A DNA stretch of 64,000 bases from Myxococcales bacterium (GTDB lineage Bacteria > Myxococcota_A > Polyangia > Haliangiales > Haliangiaceae). The notes beneath the pieces were generated by a model that was given only the letters and a program-made list of their open reading frames with translations, made no database searches and was not told the DNA's origin. Made by a program: the position numbers and the translations under genes. This document shows, piece by piece, positions 30,247 through 39,027 of the stretch (its first letter is position 1; every line of letters begins with the position of its first letter). Location: NCBI GenBank assembly GCA_016707895.1, contig JADJGV010000008.1:62001-126000 (forward strand), given 5' to 3'.

Positions 30247-30763
30247 CCGCGGCCAGCGCGGCCTCGAGCGCGGCGAGGTCGGGGATGGGCTCGGCCCGGC
30301 GATCGAACGCCCGCACCAGCGCGCCGGCGCGATCGAACACCAGCACGGTGGGCACCTTGGGCGGCGCGCCGAGGCTCTTCCACACCGCCTCATCGGCGGG
30401 CACCACCCGCAGCCACGGCGCCTGCTCGGCGACGAAGGCGCGCACCGCCGCCGCGTCGCCGCGGCCGTCGTACTCCTCGTGCGCGCGGTAGTTGATGCCC
30501 AGCACCCGCACCTCGGGGTGGCGCGCCGCCAGCGCGGCCAGCACCGGCATCTCCTCGCGGCAGTGCACGCACCACGACGCGAACACCACCACCACGGTGG
30601 CGACCTGCGCCGCGGCCGGCGCCCCGATCGACGCGCCGTCCAGGTCGACCGCGCGATCGACCAGCGCCAGCGTCGGTCCGCGGGCCGGCGCGGGGGTCGG
30701 CGGCGCGGCCGGCGCCCCGCACGCGACGACGGCCAGGGCGACGAGCGCGGCGCGGAGCGACAT
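30233..30763 (-). CDS. TlpA-like thioredoxin-fold lipoprotein
   Basis: The 176-residue protein has a lipoprotein signal (MSLRAALVALAVVAC) and a redoxin domain with the active-site CxxC in FASWCVHCREEMPVLAAL. PTVLVFDRAGALVRAF is the cis-Pro region. TlpA/ResA proteins reduce disulphides outside the membrane, for cytochrome c or copper maturation. No cytochrome maturation gene is adjacent. It is divergent from the exonuclease gene and converges on the Cys-cluster gene. Confidence 0.88.
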   Translation of the reverse strand: MSLRAALVALAVVACGAPAAPPTPAPARGPTLALVDRAVDLDGASIGAPAAAQVATVVVVFASWCVHCREEMPVLAALAARHPEVRVLGINYRAHEEYDGRGDAAAVRAFVAEQAPWLRVVPADEAVWKSLGAPPKVPTVLVFDRAGALVRAFDRRAEPIPDLAALEAALAAVSPG

Positions 30764-30820
30764 CGTGGGCAGTGTACCGATCGCCGGTCGAGGTGCCAGC
30801 GATCGTGGTACCGACAGCGC

Positions 30821-31684
30821 GTGCAGGTCCACCTCGTCGATGGCACCTACGAGCTGTTCCGGTCGTTCTACGGCGCCCCGGCGGCGCAGGTCGGCGACCG
30901 CGAGGTCGGCGCGGCGCGCGGCCTCTTGCGCAGCCTCGCGGCCTGGCTCAAGGCGGGCGAGGTGACCCACGTCGGGGTCGCGTTCGATCACGTGATCGAG
31001 TCGTTCCGCAACCAGCTGTTCGCCGGCTACAAGACCGGCGACGGGATCGAGCCGACGCTGTGGGCGCAGTTCCCGCTCGCCGAGCGGGTCGCGGCCGCGC
31101 TCGGCTGCGCGGTGTGGCCGATGATCGAGTTCGAGGCCGACGACGCGCTCGCCACCGCAGCGGCGATCGCCGCCGCCGATCCGCGCGTGACCCGGGTCGT
31201 CATCGCCAGCCCCGACAAGGATCTGTGCCAGTGCGTCGGCGGCAAGGTGGTCAGCTGGGATCGCCTGCGCGATCGCTGGTTCGACGCCGACGGCGTGGTC
31301 GCCCGCCTCGGCGTGCCGCCGGCGTCGGTGCCCGATCTGCTGGCGGTGGTCGGCGACGACGCCGACGGCATCCCCGGCCTGCCGCGGTGGGGCGCGCGCT
31401 CGGCGGCCCAGGTGCTGGCGCGCTACCACCACCTCGAGGCCATCCCGCGGGACGGCCGGTGGGACGTGCCGGTGCGCGGCGCCGCCGGCCTGGCCGCGAC
31501 GCTGGCCGAGCGCTGGGACGACGCGCTGCTGTACCGCACGCTTGCGACCCTGCGCACCGACGCGCCGATCGCCGCCGACCTCGACACGCTGGCGTGGCGC
31601 GGCGCCGATCCGGTGCTGCTGCCGGCGCTGTGCGACGAGCTCGCGATCCCGCTGCCGGCGCTGCCGCTCGCGCCGGCCCGCTGA
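30821..31684 (+). CDS. 5'-3' exonuclease (flap endonuclease-like)
   Basis: A 287-residue stand-alone 5'-3' exonuclease, related to the N-terminal domain of DNA polymerase I. FEADDALATAAAIA, IASPDKDLCQCV and GDDADGIPGLPRWGARSAAQ carry the acidic metal ligands and the helix-hairpin-helix. It would process RNA primers or flaps. It starts at a GTG (30821), MQVHLVDGTYELFRSFYG; no ATG lies near this point in frame. It is read from the opposite strand to the TlpA-like gene upstream. Confidence 0.86.
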   Translation: MQVHLVDGTYELFRSFYGAPAAQVGDREVGAARGLLRSLAAWLKAGEVTHVGVAFDHVIESFRNQLFAGYKTGDGIEPTLWAQFPLAERVAAALGCAVWPMIEFEADDALATAAAIAAADPRVTRVVIASPDKDLCQCVGGKVVSWDRLRDRWFDADGVVARLGVPPASVPDLLAVVGDDADGIPGLPRWGARSAAQVLARYHHLEAIPRDGRWDVPVRGAAGLAATLAERWDDALLYRTLATLRTDAPIAADLDTLAWRGADPVLLPALCDELAIPLPALPLAPAR

Positions 31685-31703
31685 CGCGACGGCGGCGATG
31701 GCG

Positions 31704-32816
31704 CTACTGGGCGCTGAGCGCGACCTTCGCCGTCGACAGCTTCTTGGCCTTGGCGAAGCTCCACCCGGTGGCGACGCCTTCGACGCAGCGCACCAGCGCC
31801 GGGGCGCCGCCCTTGATCGCGGTGCCGCTGACCTTGCCGGCGGCGCTGATCCGGAACGTCCAGGTGAACGCCGCGCCCCGCCGCGCGCCGTCGCCGCACG
31901 CGGCCAGCGCGTCGCGCGCAGCGGCGACCTGATCGCGCACCGCCGCGCTGGCGATCGGCCCGCGGGTCGAGATGGTGCCGACGGTCAGCCGGACCGGCGG
32001 CGCCTGCAGCGGGGCCTTCGGTGCGAAGTACGGATCGGGCGCCGCGTCGTCGGTGCGGGGCGCCCGGCGATCGGCCGGGACCTCGTCGTCGCGGGTCGCG
32101 GTGCCCAGCCCCCGCGCGCCGGCGACGTCGGCGGCGAGGTCACCGCCCGCAGCGCCGCTGCCGGCGGCGGCGCCGCCGCCCGGCGATGGCCCGGCGCCCG
32201 TCGGTTCGAGCGCGGCCAGGGGATCGGGCGCAGGCGGCGGCGGTGGCGGCGCGGGCGGCGGTGGTGCTTCGGGCACCGCGACGGTTGCGGCCGCCCCGGT
32301 CTCGCGGGGCTGCTCGGCCATGGGCGCACCGGGGGCGGGCGCCGCCGGCGGGGTCGGCGCCGCAGCCGCGGGCGCCATCGGCTTCTCGATCTTGCCCTCG
32401 ACTGCGGACGCCGCGGTGTCGGCGGCCTCGCGCTCGGCGTGCCGGCCAGCGGCGGCGCTGTGCTCGTCGGTGGTCGCGACCACGTCGGCCTGAGCCATCG
32501 GCGCCGACCACGCCGACGACTGCGCGACCTGCTGGGTCAGCCGCGGCCCCAGCCGCCACACCACGTGGTTCTTGTCGAGCTGGATCGCGACGCGCCCGCC
32601 GCCGGTCGCGACGACGTCATCGTCGTGGACGCGCTGCCCGACCGCTAGCGGCCGGGCCTGGCCGGCGCGGCTCGCGGTGACCGCGCCCTCGACCTCGACC
32701 ACCGTCCCGACCTCGGCGCCGGTGACCGCCACCGCGGCCTGGTCGGCGCCCTTGCCGCCGCAGGCCACGGCCGCGACGAGGCCGAACCCGAGCACGCTGG
32801 CGACGATCCGTTGCAT
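31704..32816 (-). CDS. FecR-like/AgmX-like lipoprotein with Pro-rich linker
   Basis: The 370-residue product starts with a lipoprotein signal (MQRIVASVLGFGLVAAVAC). Residues about 30-90 resemble a FecR-type beta domain (VVEVEGAVTASRAGQARPL, VATGGGRVAIQL). A long Ala/Pro linker (about residues 140-230) follows, then an AgmX/PglI-like C-terminal domain (ARDALAACGDGARRG, GGAPALVRCVEGVATGWSF). It likely reaches through the periplasm. Function unknown. It converges on the exonuclease gene with 19 bases between stops, and is divergent from the next gene. Confidence 0.8.
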   Translation of the reverse strand: MQRIVASVLGFGLVAAVACGGKGADQAAVAVTGAEVGTVVEVEGAVTASRAGQARPLAVGQRVHDDDVVATGGGRVAIQLDKNHVVWRLGPRLTQQVAQSSAWSAPMAQADVVATTDEHSAAAGRHAEREAADTAASAVEGKIEKPMAPAAAAPTPPAAPAPGAPMAEQPRETGAAATVAVPEAPPPPAPPPPPPAPDPLAALEPTGAGPSPGGGAAAGSGAAGGDLAADVAGARGLGTATRDDEVPADRRAPRTDDAAPDPYFAPKAPLQAPPVRLTVGTISTRGPIASAAVRDQVAAARDALAACGDGARRGAAFTWTFRISAAGKVSGTAIKGGAPALVRCVEGVATGWSFAKAKKLSTAKVALSAQ

Positions 32817-32907
32817 ACCCGGATACTACGCGCGAACCGCGGCCGCCGGTCTACCACCGCCCCGCGCCGTTGCGCCGCGTCACACCGAACCAGCTACAGT
32901 GCGCGCC

Positions 32908-33606
32908 ATGCGGTCCTGGCTGTTGTTCGCGCTCCTGTCCCTGACGACCGCGTGCCCGCGCGGCGCCCCGGCGACGACGCCCCGCGGCGGCATGATCGCC
33001 GGCATGGTGCGCGACGCGCAGACCGGCGCCGGCGTCGGCGACGCGATCATCGTGCTGCGCCGCCCCGGCGAGATCGCGCCGGTGCAGGACCGCTCCAACG
33101 GCGACGGCGCGTTCATGATCCCGGCCTTGCCGCCCGGCGGCTACCACGTCGCGGCGTACCTGCACCAGCGGACGATCGGCGAGCGCGACGTGGTCGTGCG
33201 CACCGGCGAGCTGGCCGGCGTGGACTTCACCGTGCCGACCGCTGGCGCGGTCGGCCCCGATCTCAACGCGCCCGGCGCGCCCGAGCTGTGGCGCTTCCGC
33301 GCCCCGGGCGCCGACCCCACCACCGCCACCATCGAGGGCACCGTCGCCGACGCCGTCCGCAACGAGCGGCTGCGCGGCGCGGTCGTCACGATCAACCGCA
33401 CCGGCACGCTCGAGACCTACCCGGTCATCGCCGATGAACAGGGCCGCTACCGGGTCGGCGACCTGCCGCCCGGCAGCTACGACGTCAGCGCCAACTACGC
33501 GGTGGTGCGCCGCGGCGCGCTCGAGGTGCGGCGCAACCGGGTCGAGGTGGCCGGCGGCGAGACGGTGGTGGTGCCGCTGTGGCTCGAGGTCGACTCCGAG
33601 CCTTGA
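32908..33606 (+). CDS. Lipoprotein with two carboxypeptidase-regulatory-like domains
   Basis: The 232-residue protein starts at 32908 with MRSWLLFALLSLTTAC. Two beta-sandwich repeats follow: MIAGMVRDAQTGAGVGDAII with PALPPGGYHVAAY, and IEGTVADAVRNERLRGAVV with RVGDLPPGSYDVSANY. Each has the regulatory-like DGxF/GxY pattern common in exported proteins. There is no catalytic motif. The panD gene follows after 64 bases. Confidence 0.85.
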   Translation: MRSWLLFALLSLTTACPRGAPATTPRGGMIAGMVRDAQTGAGVGDAIIVLRRPGEIAPVQDRSNGDGAFMIPALPPGGYHVAAYLHQRTIGERDVVVRTGELAGVDFTVPTAGAVGPDLNAPGAPELWRFRAPGADPTTATIEGTVADAVRNERLRGAVVTINRTGTLETYPVIADEQGRYRVGDLPPGSYDVSANYAVVRRGALEVRRNRVEVAGGETVVVPLWLEVDSEP

Positions 33607-33670
33607 CGGTCCCGGCAGCGCGGGCAACAGTCGCGGCCTAGCCCGGACTTCGGCCGGGACTGGAGGCACC

Positions 33671-34075
33671 ATGAGCACGCGACTGCACCTGTTCAAGTCC
33701 AAGATCCACCGCGCCACCGTCACCCACGCCGACCTCCACTACGAGGGCTCGGTCACCATCAGCGGCGAGCTGATGGACGCCGCCGGCATCCTGCCTTACG
33801 AGCAGGTCCACATCTGGAACGTCACGCGCGGCACCCGGCTCACCACCTACGCGCTGCGCGGGGACGATCACAGCGGCATCATCTGCATCAACGGCGCCGC
33901 CGCGCACCTGGCCGAGGTCGGCGACCTGGTGATCATCGCGACCTTCGCCGAGGTCGACGCGCACGCCGCGGCGACCTGGGCGCCGACCGCGATCTTCGTC
34001 GACGCCGCCAACCGCCAGGTCGGCGCCGGCGCCGAGATCCCGGGCCCGGCCCGCCGGCTCAACGCCCAGGCCTGA
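33671..34075 (+). CDS. panD: Aspartate 1-decarboxylase
   Basis: The 134-residue protein has the PanD self-cleavage site, HYEGSVTI: cleavage between Gly26 and Ser27 would give the pyruvoyl group. WNVTRGTRLTTYALRGDDHS and INGAAAHLAEVGDLVIIATF are also family blocks. It makes beta-alanine for pantothenate and CoA. The start at 33671 follows a GGAGG ribosome binding site. No other pan gene is in the window, but the product links to the CoA-heavy metabolism around it. Confidence 0.95.
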   Translation: MSTRLHLFKSKIHRATVTHADLHYEGSVTISGELMDAAGILPYEQVHIWNVTRGTRLTTYALRGDDHSGIICINGAAAHLAEVGDLVIIATFAEVDAHAAATWAPTAIFVDAANRQVGAGAEIPGPARRLNAQA

Positions 34076-34105
34076 CGGCGGCTGACCGCGACCACCCGCG
34101 TCGCG

Positions 34106-35092
34106 TCAGTCCCAGCGCAGCACGACCTTGCCCACGCTGGCGTCGGCCTCGACGTGGGCGTGGGCCTCGGCGCAGGCCGTCATCGGCAACACCCGATCGA
34201 TCACCGGCGTCAACACGCCGCGCTCGAACAGCGGCACCAGCTGCGCGGTCGCGCGCCGGGCCAGCGCGATCTTCTCCTCGAGCGGGCGGGCCCGCAGCAC
34301 CGTGCCGATGATCGTCGCGCGCTTGCCCAGCAGCATGCCCAGCGGCACCGGCCCGGTGGCGCCGCCCATCGTGCCGATCATCACCAGCCGCCCGCGCGGC
34401 GCCAGCGCGCGCAGGTTCTCCTCGGCGTAGGCCGCGCCGACGCAGTCGAGGATCACCGCCGCGCCGCCGCCGGTGCGCGCGTGGACCGCGGCGGCGAACC
34501 GGCCGTCGGTGGGGACCAGGCCGTCGCCGTCGGCCAGGCCGGCGACTCGGGCCAGCTTGCCGGCGGTGCGCGACGTGCCCAGCGGCCGCGCGCCGATCGC
34601 CCGCGCCAGCTGCACCGCCGCGGTGCCGACGCCGCTGGCCACCGCGTGGATCAGCGCCGGCTCGCCCGCGGCCAGCCCGGCCTGCAGGATCATCGCGTCC
34701 CACGCGGTCAGGAACACCTCGGGGATCGCCGCGGCGGCGATCAGGTCGACGCCGACCGGCACCGGCATCAGCTCGCGCTCGTGGACGACGATCCGCCGCG
34801 CCATCGCGCCGCCGCCGGTGATGCCCATGACCGCCGCGCCCGCGGCCCACAGGCCGGCGCCGGGGCCGCGCGCCGCGACCGTGCCGCTGAACTCGAGGCC
34901 GGGCACGTCGGGCGGCGCGCCCGGCGGCGCCGGGTACAGGCCGCGGCGCTGCAGCAGATCGGCGCGGTTGACGCCGGCGGCCGCGATCTCGACCGCGACC
35001 TCGCCCGGCCCTGGCTCGCGCACGTCGAGCTCGCCCAGCGCGATGACCTCGACGCCGCCGGCGCCGGTGAAGCGGATCGCCGGGACCCGCAT
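34106..35092 (-). CDS. NAD(P)H quinone oxidoreductase, PIG3/zinc-less MDR type
   Basis: The 328-residue protein matches quinone oxidoreductases of the medium-chain family. GVNRADLLQRRGLYPAPPGA and IPEVFLTAWDAMI are typical, the nucleotide-binding loop HAVASGVGTAAVQLARAIG is intact, and there is no Cys/His zinc pattern. It would reduce quinones with NADPH. It starts at ATG 35092, one base overlapping the upstream outer-membrane-like gene stop (TGATG). Its end approaches the panD stop (31 bases, convergent). Confidence 0.9.
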   Translation of the reverse strand: MRVPAIRFTGAGGVEVIALGELDVREPGPGEVAVEIAAAGVNRADLLQRRGLYPAPPGAPPDVPGLEFSGTVAARGPGAGLWAAGAAVMGITGGGAMARRIVVHERELMPVPVGVDLIAAAAIPEVFLTAWDAMILQAGLAAGEPALIHAVASGVGTAAVQLARAIGARPLGTSRTAGKLARVAGLADGDGLVPTDGRFAAAVHARTGGGAAVILDCVGAAYAEENLRALAPRGRLVMIGTMGGATGPVPLGMLLGKRATIIGTVLRARPLEEKIALARRATAQLVPLFERGVLTPVIDRVLPMTACAEAHAHVEADASVGKVVLRWD

Positions 35093-35631
35093 CACTCGAA
35101 GTAGTAGCGGAAGCCGACCGCCCCGTTGAGGTCGCCGTCGTAGCGATCGCCGTAGTCGACGAAGAAGTCGGCGACCAGCGCCAGCTCGACGAAGATGTCG
35201 ATCGGCGTGTTGTTGAGATCGAACGCGATGCCGATCGGGGCGCGGATGCCGATCGCGACGCCGTCGTCGTTGGCGTTGTCGTCGAAGTCGAAGATGCGCA
35301 GGCCGAGCCCGAAGTACAGCGGCAGCTCGAAGGCCGCGGTCGACGCCAGGCTGACCGGGTGCCACAGGTGATCGACGTGCAGGTGCAGGCCGTCGCGGCG
35401 GCGGTAGTAGCGCATCGCGCCGACGCCAAAGTCGAACGCCTTGTCGCTGGCGTAGAAGTACTTGCCGGAGATCGCGGTGGGCGCGCCGACCATCAGCCCC
35501 AGGCCGAAGGTCTTGTTGGCTTCGAACCGCTTGGCCCGCCGCGCCCGCGGCCGGGCCTCGGCCTCGGGGGCCAGCGTGGTCACCGCCAGGGCGACGGCGA
35601 GGGCGAGCCCGAGCGGGCGTGCGATCGTCAT
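35092..35631 (-). CDS. Probable outer-membrane beta-barrel protein
   Basis: A 179-residue protein with a signal peptide (MTIARPLGLALAVALAVTTL) and a series of amphipathic strands (TFGLGLMVGAPTAISGKYFY, FELPLYFGLGLRIFDF, GDLNGAVGFRYYFE) ending in aromatic residues. This looks like a small outer-membrane barrel, perhaps of the DUF3996 kind; the family name is a guess. It is co-translated with the downstream quinone oxidoreductase by one-base overlap. The divergent MORN gene starts 52 bases away. Confidence 0.72.
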   Translation of the reverse strand: MTIARPLGLALAVALAVTTLAPEAEARPRARRAKRFEANKTFGLGLMVGAPTAISGKYFYASDKAFDFGVGAMRYYRRRDGLHLHVDHLWHPVSLASTAAFELPLYFGLGLRIFDFDDNANDDGVAIGIRAPIGIAFDLNNTPIDIFVELALVADFFVDYGDRYDGDLNGAVGFRYYFE

Positions 35632-35683
35632 GGCGCGACTCTACACCGCCGCGCCGATCGCCCGCGCGTGGCATGCTGCCGGC

Positions 35684-37270
35684 ATGCGCGCCCTCGCGAT
35701 CGCGCTGCCGGTGCTGCTCACCTGCGGCGCCCCGCCGACGCCGCCCGTGGCGACCGGGCCCGCGGCCAGCGCGCCCGCCGACGCCCGCGGGGCCGACGCG
35801 CCGCCGCCCGCGATCGACGTCGGTCCGCCGCCGCTGGTCACCTGCCCGGCCGGCGCGCGGCCGGCCCGGCTGCGGTGGCCGGCGCGCGGGCTGGCCTGCG
35901 TCGACGCCGGCGGCCGCCGCCAGGGGCCGACCGTCGAGCTGGCGCCGGACGGCAGCGTCTTGGCGCGGCGCGCGTTCGTCGACGACGTCGCCGACGGCCG
36001 CTGGCAGGCGCTCGATCCCGACGGCGGCCTGCGCGCCGAGGGCGCGTACCACGCCGGCCACCCCGACGGCACCTGGCGCGCGTACGCCGCCGGCGCGCTG
36101 CGTGGCGAGGCGACGCTGGTCGACGGCGCCGGCGCGCTGACCACCTGGTCGCCCGACGGCGCGCGGGTCGCGACCAGCACCTGGCGCGCCGGCGCGCGCG
36201 ACGGCGCGGCCACCGTCGACGTCGACGGCCAGCGGCGGCGCACCGAGGCCTGGCGCGCCGGCCAGCTCGACGGCCCGCGGACGATCGGCAGCCGCGCGAC
36301 CGTCGCGCTGTCCGAGACCTGGCGCGGCGGCCAGCTCGACGGCCCGCGCACGCTGTGGCGCCACGGCGGCAAGGTGCTGGTCGAGCGCTTCGACGGCCGC
36401 GGGCGGCTCGACGGCGCCTGGACCGCGTACCGCAGCGGCGGCCGCGTGCGCGAGGCCCGCGCCTACCGGGCCGGGGTCGCCGACGGTGCCTGGGCGTGGT
36501 TCGACGGCGCCGGCCGCGCGACCCGCCAGGGAGCCTACCGCCACGGCCGGAAGGACGGCGCGTGGATCGAGGTCGACGACGGCGTCACGACCACCACGCC
36601 GTACCGCGCCGGCGTCGTCGATGGCGAGGCCGTGCACGTCGACGCCCGGGGCCGCGAGCTCGGGCGCGATCGCGTCACCGCCGGCACCGGCGTCGTGCGC
36701 CGCTTCCACGGCAACGGCGCGGTCGCCGAGGAGGTCGCCTACCGCCGCGGCCGCAAGCACGGCGACGCGCGCACCTACGACGCCCGCGGCCGGCTGATCG
36801 TGTTCGGCCGCTACCAGGACGACACGCGCGACGGCACGTGGCGCTGGCAGACCGCGGCCGGCGCGCCGCGGCGCGAGGAGCCGTACCGCGCCGGGCGGCT
36901 CGACGGCGTGGTCCGCCACTGGCGCGACGGCGCGGTGGCGCTGGAGGCGACCTACGCCGCTGGCCTGCGCCAGGGCCCCTACGTCGAGCGCTTCGCCGAC
37001 GGCGCGCCGGCGGTCGAGGGCGCGTACGCCGCCGACCTCCGCGACGGCGCGTGGGTCACCTACCGGCGCGACGGCACGGTGGCGCTGCGCGCGACCTACC
37101 GCGGCGGCCTGCTCGACGGACCGTGGCTCGAGCTCGACGCCGCCGGCCGCGAGCGCGTGCGCGGCCAGCACCAGGCCGGCCACCGCGTCGGTGCGTGGAC
37201 GACCTACACCGACGCCGGCGCCACCCGCGTCGACCTCGGCCCGCCCGACCCGCCGCCCGCGCTGCCTTGA
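35684..37270 (+). CDS. Lipoprotein with many MORN-like repeats
   Basis: The 528-residue protein starts at 35684 with MRALAIALPVLLTC, a lipoprotein signal. From about residue 80 to the end it is composed of roughly fifteen to eighteen repeats of the type DGxWxxY/GxxRxEG (GAYHAGHPDGTWRAYAAG, GQLDGPRTLWRHGGKVLVE, GKLDGAWTAYRSGGRVRE-like). Such MORN_2 repeats form beta-hairpin rods and bind lipids or proteins. Function unknown. The last repeat, HRVGAWTTYTDAG, ends just before the stop. A similar but shorter MORN block occurs in the peptidase at 40876. Confidence 0.84.
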   Translation: MRALAIALPVLLTCGAPPTPPVATGPAASAPADARGADAPPPAIDVGPPPLVTCPAGARPARLRWPARGLACVDAGGRRQGPTVELAPDGSVLARRAFVDDVADGRWQALDPDGGLRAEGAYHAGHPDGTWRAYAAGALRGEATLVDGAGALTTWSPDGARVATSTWRAGARDGAATVDVDGQRRRTEAWRAGQLDGPRTIGSRATVALSETWRGGQLDGPRTLWRHGGKVLVERFDGRGRLDGAWTAYRSGGRVREARAYRAGVADGAWAWFDGAGRATRQGAYRHGRKDGAWIEVDDGVTTTTPYRAGVVDGEAVHVDARGRELGRDRVTAGTGVVRRFHGNGAVAEEVAYRRGRKHGDARTYDARGRLIVFGRYQDDTRDGTWRWQTAAGAPRREEPYRAGRLDGVVRHWRDGAVALEATYAAGLRQGPYVERFADGAPAVEGAYAADLRDGAWVTYRRDGTVALRATYRGGLLDGPWLELDAAGRERVRGQHQAGHRVGAWTTYTDAGATRVDLGPPDPPPALP

Positions 37271-37607
37271 CCGGGGAGAACCGGCGCCGCGACGACGTTA
37301 TTCCGCGGTCGATTCGGTGCAACGTCGACGGTGGATCGCACGTTCTACCCCACGTATGGCCCGCCCCGTCCGCTCCCTTGGTGGCTCGTCGCCGAGCCCC
37401 CCTCGACCCCGGCAGAGCCGGGATCGAGCCTCCCCCCACGACGCGAGACTCCTGGCCCCCGTCGCGCGCGACCAACCCGTGACCGCCGCCGCAACCGTCC
37501 TCACGGCCTCCTCACCGCTCGCCGCCGAACCGAATGAAGACCTCGCTCGTAACGTCTCCCGGATGCGACCGGCGGCCATCACGAGCCGCCCGCGCCGGAG
37601 CCCAACC
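37271..37607. other. Intergenic region, 337 bp, with one stable hairpin
   Basis: This gap between the MORN gene and the next plus-strand gene has less G+C at its left end and a hairpin at 37402-37428: two 12-base arms (CTCGACCCCGGC, GCCGGGATCGAG) with one mismatch around loop AGA. I could not find a tRNA, a start, or a promoter consensus. The hairpin may belong to a leader of the 37608 gene. Otherwise I see nothing. Confidence 0.5.
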
Positions 37608-38171
37608 ATGCGCGCCTCGTTGTCGTTCCTGACCACCACCTCGATCACCGGCGACGACCGCGCCGAGGCCCCCGCCGCGCAGACCCTCGAGCTGCTCGGC
37701 TACGACCGCGTCGGCCACCGGCTGCTCGCGCGCGAGCGGGTCGGCGACACGGTGACCCAGCTGATCGTCATCGCCACCCGCGGCGAGCACGCCGGCACGC
37801 CGATGGCGCTGGCGCCCGACGCGCTGCCGCGGATGCGCGTCGAGCTGGCCCCACTGGCGCCGCTGCCGCTGGCCGGCTTCGAGCTGACCACGCGGGTCAT
37901 CCAGCGCCGCGGGCTGCGCGTGTCGAGCGACGGCTCGCCGATCCGCAAGTTCGCCTTGTCGCTGGGCGTGCGGCAGCACGTCGGCGGCTTCACCGCCGCC
38001 GCCGGCCGCCAGGTCGTCACCGCGTACCTGCGCCCGCGCGCCGGCCTGCGCCAGGCGTTCGCGTTGCCGGGCGGCGCCGGCGCCGTGGCGGTGATCACCT
38101 TCTGCGGCACGCCGATCGGCGTCGGCGCCGATCGCGACGCCGCGGTGCTGGTCACGCCGCCGCTGCATTGA
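37608..38171 (+). CDS. Hypothetical protein (187 residues)
   Basis: The ATG at 37608 follows GGAG and gives MRASLSFLTTTSITGDDRAE. The frame is open upstream but the extra residues are Arg/Pro-rich and unlike a protein. The product is compact and soluble, with LLGYDRVGHRLLARERVGD, RVELAPLAPLPLAGFELTTR and VAVITFCGTPIGVGADRDAA. No family recognised and no membrane segment. A start elsewhere in the 37.2-37.6 kb stretch cannot be excluded. Confidence 0.65.
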   Translation: MRASLSFLTTTSITGDDRAEAPAAQTLELLGYDRVGHRLLARERVGDTVTQLIVIATRGEHAGTPMALAPDALPRMRVELAPLAPLPLAGFELTTRVIQRRGLRVSSDGSPIRKFALSLGVRQHVGGFTAAAGRQVVTAYLRPRAGLRQAFALPGGAGAVAVITFCGTPIGVGADRDAAVLVTPPLH

Positions 38172-38215
38172 TCCCTTGTCAGCCCCAGGCGCGGGCGTAA
38201 CCTCGCCATACCGCC

Positions 38216-38695
38216 ATGCGTAGTCCGACCGTGCTCCGCTGCCTGTGCGCGCTCGGCCTCGCCGCCTCGCTGGCGGCGTGCGCCGACGACGCGCCGGCCG
38301 ACGACACCACCTACAACTGCGAGGCCGAAGACCGCGACGAGCCGTTCGCGATCAACCTCGCGCGCACCGGCGCCGGCGGCACCACGTTCACGATCGTCTC
38401 GGCCGATCCAGCGCTGCCGATCCGCGGCAACAACGCCTGGGTCATCGACGTCAGCCGCGGCGGCGCACCGGTGCCGGCCACCGACGGCGAGTTCCTGGCG
38501 ACGCCGTTCATGCCCGACCACCGCCACGGCACCGGCATCAAGGCGATCTGGACCCCCGATCCGGTGACGCCGGGCCGCTTCACCGTCAGCCCGATCAACC
38601 TGTGGATGCCTGGCGTGTGGGAGGTAACCTTCGAGGAGACGCCGACCGGCGGCGCCCGCGATCAGGTCGTGTTCACGTTCTGCATCACGGGTTGA
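38216..38695 (+). CDS. YtkA/FixH-like lipoprotein
   Basis: The 159-residue product has a lipoprotein signal (MRSPTVLRCLCALGLAASLA then AC). Its domain from about residue 35 onward matches the YtkA/FixH-like beta domain: AINLARTGAGGTTFTIVSAD, MPDHRHGTGIKAIWTPDP and INLWMPGVWEVTFEETP. FixH-like proteins are linked to copper or cytochrome oxidase assembly, but no such genes are adjacent. It ends 26 bases before repeat array 2. Confidence 0.8.
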   Translation: MRSPTVLRCLCALGLAASLAACADDAPADDTTYNCEAEDRDEPFAINLARTGAGGTTFTIVSADPALPIRGNNAWVIDVSRGGAPVPATDGEFLATPFMPDHRHGTGIKAIWTPDPVTPGRFTVSPINLWMPGVWEVTFEETPTGGARDQVVFTFCITG

Positions 38696-38721
38696 CCGTC
38701 GGGACCTGGCCGATCGCGTCC

Positions 38722-38990
38722 CCAGCGCCGCGGTTCCACGTGGGAGATGGCGCGCCGCGCCCAGCGCCGCGGTTCCACGTGGGAGATGGCGCGCCGCGCC
38801 CAGCGCCGCGGTTCCACGTGGGAGATGGCGCGCCGCGCTGGCGCCGCGGTTCCACGTGGGAGATGGCGCCGCGCCCGGCGCCGCGGTTCCACGTGGGAGA
38901 TGGCGCGCCGCGCCCAGCGCCGCGGTTCCACGTGGGAGATGGCGCCGCGCCCGGCGCCGCGGTTCCACGTGGGAGATGGCGCGCCGCCCA
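38722..38990. repeat. Tandem array 2: seven 37-39 bp units with CCACGTGGGA core
   Basis: Seven units start at 38734, 38773, 38812, 38850, 38887, 38926 and 38963; a partial tail precedes the first. Each begins TTCCACGTGGGAGATGGCGC and goes on through CGCCGCGCCCAGC to GCCGCGG; shorter units have CCGGC in place of CCCAGC or lack a CG. It lies in the 332-bp gap between convergent genes (38695 and 39028). Period lengths vary around 38-39 and are not all multiples of three, so it is not coding. The head matches array 1 and the CGCCGCGCCCAGC part matches array 3. Confidence 0.95.
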
Positions 38991-39027
38991 AGCGGGTCAT
39001 GTTCCGCCCGGGCGGCGTCGCCGCAGG

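Noticed and set aside
37402..37428. tRNA-like T arm in the 37.3-37.6 kb gap
   Set aside because: Only one hairpin fits; no acceptor or anticodon arm, and the loop has three bases.
38722..38990. Protein-coding repeat (Arg/Gly-rich translation on either strand)
   Set aside because: Units of 37, 38 and 39 bp shift frame, and the genes on both sides end before it.
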